From the NCBI GenBank assembly GCA_030704615.1, contig CM060731.1, positions 74,442,756 to 74,506,755 of the forward strand: a DNA stretch of 64,000 nt, given 5' to 3'. The DNA is from Takakia lepidozioides. Its lineage: Eukaryota > Streptophyta > Takakiopsida > Takakiales > Takakiaceae. A model generated the notes under the pieces. The model ran no database searches and had not been told where the DNA came from. It saw only the letters and a list, made by a program, of their open reading frames with translations. Made by a program: the position numbers and the translations under genes. Numbering within the stretch: the first letter of the stretch is position 1; every line of letters begins with the position of its first letter. Shown here piece by piece: positions 55,848 to 64,000 of the stretch.

Positions 55848-58800
55848 TTAACCACTCCCATGCTTTTCGGTCCGCCTTCCCTCCTTTCGGATTCCTTTTC
55901 CCCGACCTTTGGCAGCTCTGGTATTAGCCCATATGTGGGTACTAAGTTTTCGGCGACTCGAGCGATCACCAACGAAGTGATGAAACCAGCTGATCACTTC
56001 TCGTTTGGTGATTGTTTTTAAAGCTGCAGCTTCCAACTTCTGTGCCTCAAACAAGTACCTGGCAGCAGATAACTAGTTCCAACTTTAGAGGTTGTCCCTT
56101 TCCACTTCAGTGGTACAAAGAACTCAAGAGTTTGTAGAGGTCTCTTTTGAAATAGATGCCGACCTCATCGACATTGCAACAAGGGTTACCACACCAAGAT
56201 AGATCCTTCTGCACAAGAAGACAAGGGCCTGAGCGCACAGACCAGAGCCTTGTATAACATCTATTGTACCCCGGGGATTCATAAGTTAACTGCACAAATA
56301 AAGACATTTGTTCTGCTGGACCATAAACCTCTGCAATCAGCGGAAAAGGAGGAGGTTTAAAGTCACAGCATCATGCCTTTTGTCCCAGATCTCATCCCAG
56401 TGACGGTCACTTTCCTCTAGTAAAGAATGGTCCTTCTCCATAATCTCCTCCACTAGTGCGTCCTTATAGCTTTTGAATTCCTCATGTGTTATCTTATTCT
56501 GCCCATTCTTTCTGAATCAGTAAAGTGACACGTACATGGAGCCAACTTGAATACAATGTATCTATGGTGAATGTGCTGTAGCTTTGATTTGATAAACAAC
56601 GAGAAGAATAGAGCCAAGTTTATATTTCAACCACTGCTATGAAAGATGGAACAAGAGCAAGTCACAGATGCTAACCAATATTTTGGGTAGCATCGCTATG
56701 AAGGCCTTGATACGACGCTCAATGAAAGGAGGGCTGAATTTGGAGGACTGCACACGGAAGCAGAAACCCAACATTCGGCATGTGTCGTCCATCCCACAGT
56801 CCACTTGATAACCAAGCTGCTCCTTTGTTCTGCAGTTTGCCAACCCATCCGAAGCCTCTAGTATGGACTCTCTGACATCCTAAAGTCTTTTATTTATCAT
56901 AACTGCTTGTAGTCGACCTGATCTGACAAATGATTCTGAACTGAAGGGAACACCTAGCAAACATAGGACTCACAACTCTTTGAGTGCAAATTGATCTTGC
57001 AGGTTGCAGGCACCAACAGCACTGTATATTACTGTTAAAAACAGATAGAAAGATTAGGCGAGCATGAGCACCTCGGCCATGACTCTCGCCCATGGAAGTG
57101 TCTTCATATATTTCTAGATCAACTGATCTTTCAAACCACACATCCCCTTTGTGAGGACTTTTTGGAAGGCCATTCTACTCGGTTTCTATCAAGTGTGCCC
57201 AACAGGATTAGCATATTGACCAACAGAGTGACTAAACGATTGAATGTATTATCTCTGCCTTACCCCACGTCCAAAAAGTCAGGGTAAAGACATGGGCCTC
57301 AGAAGAACGCGAACAGACTAAAAAAGAATAGCAAGAACAGACCTGAGCTGATTGAAGCAGGGCTCGTAAACTATTTGCTGAAACAAATCAACTATCCCTA
57401 GCATCCGTATGGACTGCTTTCCCAGGTTTTGCCCCACTTGGAAGTACATCTGCCAATCACAAAAAAACAGGAGACTAAGAAACATTAGAGAAGAAATGAA
57501 CTCGCTGATCGTCCCCTACCAATTTTGACTCATAGGGAAACAGCCACCTGCCTTTGAATCGGAAAGAAGCTGCAGCCTGCCAATGCAAATATCACACCCT
57601 CCTGGACAAGTAATGCTGAAAACAACCAGAAGTTTCTTTGGTGAATCCTCTCAATGAACAGTTCTGACTTTGGTTGGTGATTCAAAGACGATGTGTGACG
57701 TCCATTAGGTCAGTACCTCAACTGCAGAGTTTCTCTCAGACTTATTCTTCACATTGGCACTATACAGTAGAGAGCTTCCAGCTGGGAGTTTCACAAGACG
57801 GTCTTGACGCCGCAATCCCCTTGTTGGCACATTCCTAACCATAGCTTCTTTGAAAATGTTGGCAATGCTCAAGGCCTCCTGTTCTGAAAGGTTTCCATGG
57901 CACAAAGCTTCAATGTACGTCTGGCATTCCAATCCCACATCAAACACTAAATATCTTATTGAAGGTCTCTGCTTTAAACAAATTAGCTTGAAGCAGTCTT
58001 GGAATTGCAAGAGTGAAAGTCACACACTGATGAAAATACGAAGGCTGAAAGATATGTATCTGTATGTTTGAGAGCTGGACGCACCTGATTGAGAATGTGC
58101 GGGATGAAGTCAGTCAAGTCGGAGACACCTAGTGAACGAAGACATTTGAGTTTGTCGTCAACGTGCCAAAACCTTTTCTTCAAGGCTTGTAGTCTAAGAT
58201 AGGTGGAATGCTTGAGAGGCTTCATGTTGGCATTCTGGTAAGCCTGCTCTAGATTTTCCTTGATCACCTACACAATCCGACAGCAGAACGGTGTAACCCA
58301 AAATGCCCTCAGTGTAGCCCCAAGGATGCTGGTACAACTTCAGAGAACCAAAATAACAGAGCGGAATACAGCTGTCACCTGAAAGCTGTTGTCCCTTGGA
58401 ACCAGAGTGGTAAGATTCTTGACAACTTTCTGAGCAAGGACCAGAAGTTTCTCATTGAACCCAAAAAACTTCAGCTCTAGCTTGCCTCCAGCCACTGTAA
58501 TCGATGACTCAAGCTTTGCGACATTGGCCTGGACAGAAACAAACTGAATGAATTTGGTTTCCCAATATTCAGAGCACATGCCCACATCTACATCAATTAG
58601 TCATCTGAGCTCCTGGCTATTCAGTCCATCTCTGGTGGACTCTCTACTAGTCTATTATTTCTTTCGGGGGCCCCAAGACAGTTCTTCTTTAATTTCCAAA
58701 GAATGATAAATATATCCAGAACAATTTGTTACACAGAACTATCACCTTTTGATGTGCTACCAGATGTCATCCTCACAAAGCAGGACAGGAACAGTCCGAG

Positions 58801-61800
58801 GAGAGAGAATCTCAGAAAATACATATGCAACGGACATGAGGACCAGCAGGGAGCTCACAGAAAATTCCCAATATTATAAAGACACACACATCATAATCAG
58901 AGATAAATGCCTCTCACACCTTCCTACCTCCCCACTAAGCTCACCAAACCCCCCACAAAGGTATTACTCCTAAGTGGGTTCTCAAACTCTATGTATCGAG
59001 ACAGGCAGATGGAATAACTCACCTCATGAGGTTCGCTTCATTCCAGTATATACTGCCAAAGATGAGAAGACTGAATATCATTTTTTTTTCTCCTGCCTAA
59101 ATTCTCCAAGATCAGGGCAGATATCTGCCCTTCCAGAGATTCCTCATCCTTGGCAGAAACCTTCAGCTATGAGGACCCTAAGTGCCTAGCCGCTTCCCTG
59201 CATAAAACACTCTGCCTCCCAGCGACACTTTGGGCTCTTTTGACTTTTAGGTTTCTTTAATCTACTGTCCCATAGGCCCTCAGGCCTCCTGTGGACATAA
59301 TGTCTTGATTTCTCTACCCTGGGGGACAAATTTTACAAGTCACAAACTCATTAGAAAGGTTGCTTTCAAATAGCCCAACCATTGCCACATCCTCACCAAG
59401 TAGAAAGTCTCTTGGAGTTCATGCTCCAGCAAATCTATATACATGTCCGTCAACACAACAGCCTTGATGCTCTTGACCACTGCTGGACAGGCCACTAAAA
59501 AGTATGTGTTTGCCCTGGGAGTGTTGAATGTCTGGTCAAGCTTGTACCAAACTTTCCTTGCTGGTTCATCAAGTAGGATCCTCGGAGCATCAGACGGGTT
59601 GTTCCTCCCCTTACGAATGGTAAAATCATGAGGAATGAACTCATTCACCACGGGGATGTGCAGGGCAGGGTTGATATGTGGCGGGTCTGCCCACACTTGG
59701 AGGAGATCAGCAGGTAGGTTTGAAACAGTGTAGGGCACCCCAAACCATGGCTCTATCTGCACACCTGGCAAGTCCATATTGGATGTAAATATGGGTAAAA
59801 GGGAAGATGCTGAAATAGTGCCCCCCTAGCCTGGATGCATAGTGATGGACCTGAATAAGCATGCACGAGAGCTATATATACAACAATTATATACAACGTC
59901 CATTACAGACTTGGGATAAGTGCTACAAGGAGTTTCCAGCAGAAGACAACAGATACCAATAGCTATGACTAAAGTGTGGGGTGAGGGGCAATACCGGGAG
60001 ATTTATGTTCAAAGAGCTTGGTCATAATATCTAGGCGCATGTTAGATGGAGCAATTCGACACAGCAGATCAGCCACCAGCTTTGGATCCCACTGTTCAAA
60101 AGCGTAGTCTCCATATATGATATGGGGTTCCGTGTACAAGTGCATGTTTGCTGCCACCAATTGATCTCACACATCATAACCACATGCAAAGAAAGAGAGC
60201 ACATCCACAGGAATGGATAAGTCATAGAAACTAAATAACAAATCAAACCTCAAACGTCGCACGAAGAAAAAAATTACATCCTTGGGAGAGATTTACTCAT
60301 TTCCCATTTCCAGGGTATGGGAACCCTAGATTGTCATGGTCTTCATGTACTATGACTACAGTTGGGACGTGGTAAGTTCCAACCTAACAATGCTTGGAAG
60401 ACTGCCTCATGAAGGTATGCTGCGGTGTAGGCTACATACAAGCAAGGTGCACAACATAGTCATCAGTGGATTCTTCCTCAGGAAATCGAAACTCCATTGC
60501 AGCAATGGACTGAAGTTCCTTGAACACCCAGTTCTGGGGCCCTACCATCCGCAGCAATTTCATGTACTGATAGAGGAGCCCAACCACCTTCAAGACCTGC
60601 CCATGGCATGGAAATGTACAACTGTGGGTCTTGTGTTGCAACATAGAAAAATGCACTTCCTGACTCCTCACATTGATTTTTTCAATCTAAGGAATAGATC
60701 ATGCAAAGAGGTACATAAACAATGTGACTATTACTATTCCAACCTAACTCCATACACTTAGGAAGCATATTACATGTTTAAGGCCAGAGACGGTGAGATG
60801 AATTGTAATGTTGAACATGTAGCCTGCACTATTCTGATCATAGCCGCTCTCTCCAATCCCAGCCGTTGTGTCCGTTGCCCACCCTTTCACCTTCAGCAGT
60901 GATAGTAAGCTACCAGCACCCTCTGTCAGGAACGCAAGCAATGTTTATGTTTGTAAAAGACTGTGTCTCTCAGTTGAAGGGCTCAATGGAGGAGTGAGGT
61001 CAATCATGAGGCAGTAGCAACTGTGATACAGATGCCCTCAAGGCAGATCCATGAACCTTGAAGAACAAAGACAGAAGACACGGAAATTTTATCATATCTG
61101 CGGGAGGCCCAAAGGGCCTAAAGGACACAAGGGAAACATACACACTTAGGGGAGCTATCACCATACCATGGCCAACAAGGTGGGAAATGTAGTCTTGCGG
61201 CTTTCTCAGGTAGGCACTTTCAAGGCAGGGAAGAGGCCACGTCATAACCACCCAGTGCTGATCCTCAACAGACTCAACTTGATACATGTGACCGGACTCC
61301 CATATGGGGCCATTCCAGGGGAACCGTAAGCGTGCTTGACCCCCGTTACCAACTTTCCCAAAAAGTTCCAACACCCAATCCTTGAGGATCTCCAAGGGTT
61401 CTGGAAGGACACAACACAAAACGTTTTTACGTTTAAGGTGACAATCATATTTCTAATTCGATCCTCAGTATCCACTCTGTGTCTTGTCTCCAACCCTTAT
61501 CACTCAGAAATTATCGATAATCCAATACAAGGAGACTAAACAATGGAAAGATTGACTACTGCTCAATTAGTAGTTATGAGTTGATTTTCGAAGCAGGCAT
61601 GCCTTTCCACATATAACAATGATAGGTGGGGGACAGACAAATGAGTGCTTACCACCCACCTCCGCCAAGAACCACCAGTTTCATGTGTCCAGCCTTATAG
61701 TGGTCATTGTAAAGCTGTAGCAGTTTTGCTCTCATGTCCACCCCTCTCTTCATGGGCTCACTCAAACTTTTTCTGTTGCCTGAGACACCAGTTATGTAAT

Positions 61801-62991
61801 GGCAGGGATGAATCATTTAAACATCTTGAAGACAATAAAACCAAATCCAGTAGAGCCCCTGAACTGCACCACTTGACGTTTGCACCTTGAAGCCATGCAA
61901 TATCAACCCTGCAGTGCTCCTCATGGTGATAAATGTTGAGCTACTGTGCAATTTTAAGGAAGCTATTACCACAGAGAACACTCAATTGCTGAATATATGT
62001 TCCCAGCTGTAAAACAGTAGGGAAAGGGATTACCCCAAGAGAATGTATGGAAGGGGTGGGATGGATTGGCTGTGTGGCACTGCAGCTGCAAAAGACGGGA
62101 GGTGTCATCTTGCAGCACTTGCGCAAACTCTGCCCCCCCACAATCCATAACCAGAAACATGCAAAAGTTTCAGGTAGATTTCCATATTCCTCTTGTGGAT
62201 GTCCTACAGTGCCGCTCTCTCATCTTCTCTTAACTCATACTTTCCCGCTCAAACTGGGCGCGGGGTCAATGGCCACAAGGCTACGGCAAACAACGTCTTA
62301 TGAGTACAATCTTAACTCATACTCATGAAGATAGCTGCACCACAATCAAGCAGAGAAATGTACATGACTAAATTATGTCACCTCTAGGCTCACTTGCAAG
62401 TCAATGTCAACACCAGCTATGCTTCTAAGGGCAGGAAGTGTCAGTGTGACAGTGCCTGCTTAAGAAAGCAGAGTTATACAAAGCTATACCAGAATCTATT
62501 GCCTGGACTTCCCGCTCCATCGCATCAGCCTTTACCAACGGTGAGATGAAAAACTGTGAGAACCTGCATTCCAGATCCATGCAAATTTGTTTAATCAGGA
62601 AGAAGAGGTGTAAAACGGCTCTCCTGCTATCAAGATAACAAAGATAGATTAGGGAACAGTCAAACAGAAATGGTCGAGTGTGATGTTTCTCACAGCATTT
62701 CATATTTCGGGCCTATAGAAAGGAACTCATGACCTATGCAACTGCAGAGAGTAATATACAAGAAACAGAGAGAAAAGTAAGACTTCAAACTGGAGGAGTT
62801 CAAACTTGTTTGACAGTCAATTGCTTTCAAATCTGTCAACTAAGGGATACTTATGTGAATCAATGCAAAAATCCTGACCTGTCCAACGCAGGTTTTAAAT
62901 GTCTATGGCCAACATCGAAGTGGTAACAAGTGGTTTCTGTTTCAGTGAATGCGTTGGATGCACCCCCATGTTTGGATAGAAAATTGTCATA
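55848..62991 (-). CDS. Nardilysin-like M16 metallopeptidase (insulinase family), 3' part
   Basis: Sixteen exons join in frame to 865 residues: 62991-62879, 62563-62490, 62129-62034, 61779-61660, 61400-61167, 60922-60774, 60596-60440, 60150-59995, 59764-59397, 58528-58379, 58267-58085, 57920-57717, 57449-57343, 56829-56676, 56498-56377 and 56058-55848. Text follows plant nardilysin in order: [102 protein letters not shown], and [13 protein letters not shown], the conserved basic motif of the family's C-terminal half. The HxxEH zinc exons are upstream, beyond the window edge. M16 enzymes cut peptides inside a closed chamber; plant nardilysins are thought to cleave at dibasic sites. All introns are GT-AG except the last, which appears GC-AG. 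No stops or frameshifts seen. Confidence 0.9.
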
Positions 62992-64000
62992 CTGCAGGAG
63001 CAGAGCAGCCCACCCTTTTTGTCAGATTTGCAAGTTCCACATATAAATGCAGCTTATTTGCATGAGGCACTCCATCTCCAAGCAAAGTTTGAGGTTCTTT
63101 GACATGCTGTTCCAGGTTTTTTCGTGTAGTTCTGTGTCCCTTGGGCCTTCCACCTTCCCCAGACATTATGAGGTTGCTTCTTTCTTTCTTTCTATCTTTC
63201 TTTCGTTATAAAGTACCATTTCCATTTCCATTTCTTCATTTCTCCTTTTCTTCTGCTATGTTCATCGGCCCTCTGACCCTCCTGTGGGTCTACGAATTTC
63301 TTTCTTCTTCTCTCCTTACAGTACTTTGAAGACGTTAGTCAGTTCTTTTCTTTCTTCTTTTCTCTGGTTCTGCTGTGTACTGTCCCATGGGCCCTTAGGG
63401 TTTACTATGGACATACCAAAAGTCTTATTCTTTCTTAATTCTGTTTATTTCTTTCTTCTTTCCACGTTTGGGACTCAAGTTGATGTAAGATTGTTCTGCA
63501 CATCTCTCCCCCCCTCTCTTCTCAGGAGGTTAGGGTATGGCAAACAATGTCTCATGACATTGGGACAATTTAAGTTGGGCCCACATAGTCTGAGAACAGA
63601 GACTGGCAGATGGGACAGGCTGCAGCATGCGAATGCCTGTCCTAAACAAGACAGGCTGGAGACTGAGACTGGAGCATTTCTTCTCTCGTTTTCCACTCAA
63701 CTATGAAATCTGGGGTCCCTACTTAGCCTCTTTACGGAAAGCCAATCCCTGACATAAGATGCCTTGTGGCATACTTACACTAGGCTTTCTGCCTTATAAA
63801 ATCACTTAAATTTGAATCATCTACACTTTTCTGAGCTGTCGCGTCTTCTCCTTTGTCCCGTGGATGTTACAAATATTTACTTCCCATTTGGCAGTTGCAA
63901 ACACTGCTGCAGGCCAGCCTATGCAATATCTCCGCTACCTACACATCAGGAAACCATCACTAACGGCAACATTGAATTCTGCATACGTTCACCAAAGGGA
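62992..64000 (-). other. Intron of the nardilysin-like gene (to window edge)
   Basis: No exon of the M16 family is readable here on the minus strand, so the preceding exon lies beyond 64000. The tract is rich in TTTCTTTC (63175-63475). It holds texts such as TGTCCCATGGGCCC..GG that resemble part of the 59220-59320 intron (TGTCCCATAGGCCCTCAGG), perhaps a shared dispersed repeat. Confidence 0.6.

Overview
The window looks like nuclear DNA of a land plant. The evidence is GT-AG introns, a pentatricopeptide repeat (PPR) gene of the DYW class, a leucine-rich-repeat receptor-like pseudokinase, a plant-type nardilysin, a plant SIN3-like protein, a Ty3/gypsy chromovirus with a tRNA-iMet-type primer site, and several DNA transposons with matching target-site duplications (TSDs). 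The PPR wording and the large, repeat-rich spacers make me lean to a seedless vascular plant (fern or lycophyte). That is an inference, not a demonstration.

0-20 kb is a graveyard of repeats. A broken PPR-DYW gene (162-1462) carries a tandem duplicate of its DYW end. That second copy is split by a complete 4,070-bp CACTA transposon (1798-5867, TSD CCA), which itself holds a captured PPR fragment. A second, 854-bp CACTA element lies at 16195-17048 (TSD GAA), and the right end of a third at about 15540. Other contents are a 110-bp tandem array (10.2-10.5 kb), a direct-plus-inverted repeat complex (12.8-14.7 kb) and a dispersed GTGAGC/GGATGAAT repeat family (9.1, 17.1 and 49.9 kb).

20-35 kb holds an intact four-exon family-2 glycosyltransferase gene (20969-23348, minus). 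It lies inside a roughly 3.8-kb segment that recurs 10.9 kb downstream as a decayed pseudogene (30989-34717). Between the copies are an isolated OSB-like PDF-motif exon (24882-24960), an intronless truncated SIN3-like gene (26666-27922, minus) with a triplicated TATA-containing upstream repeat, and a 0.7-kb inverted repeat of unknown coding-like sequence.

35-43 kb holds a 480-bp Mutator-like miniature element with a 9-bp TSD and a receptor-like pseudokinase gene resembling Arabidopsis At2g16250 (39029-42859, plus), with one apparent frameshift.

44-55 kb is a nested transposon complex. The outer unit is a chromovirus (5' LTR at 54.6-54.9 kb, truncated 3' LTR at 44.3 kb). Its gag contains a 47-bp perfect inverted repeat, and an 807-bp hAT-like element has inserted exactly within its pol. 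The middle of its pol is replaced by a second, non-chromoviral gypsy element that appears to encode a dUTPase-like domain ahead of reverse transcriptase, and by a seven-unit, roughly 250-bp satellite whose units each carry a hairpin.

55.8-64 kb is the 3' two thirds or more of an apparently functional nardilysin-like M16 metallopeptidase gene on the minus strand. Sixteen exons join in frame; the zinc-site exons lie beyond the window edge.
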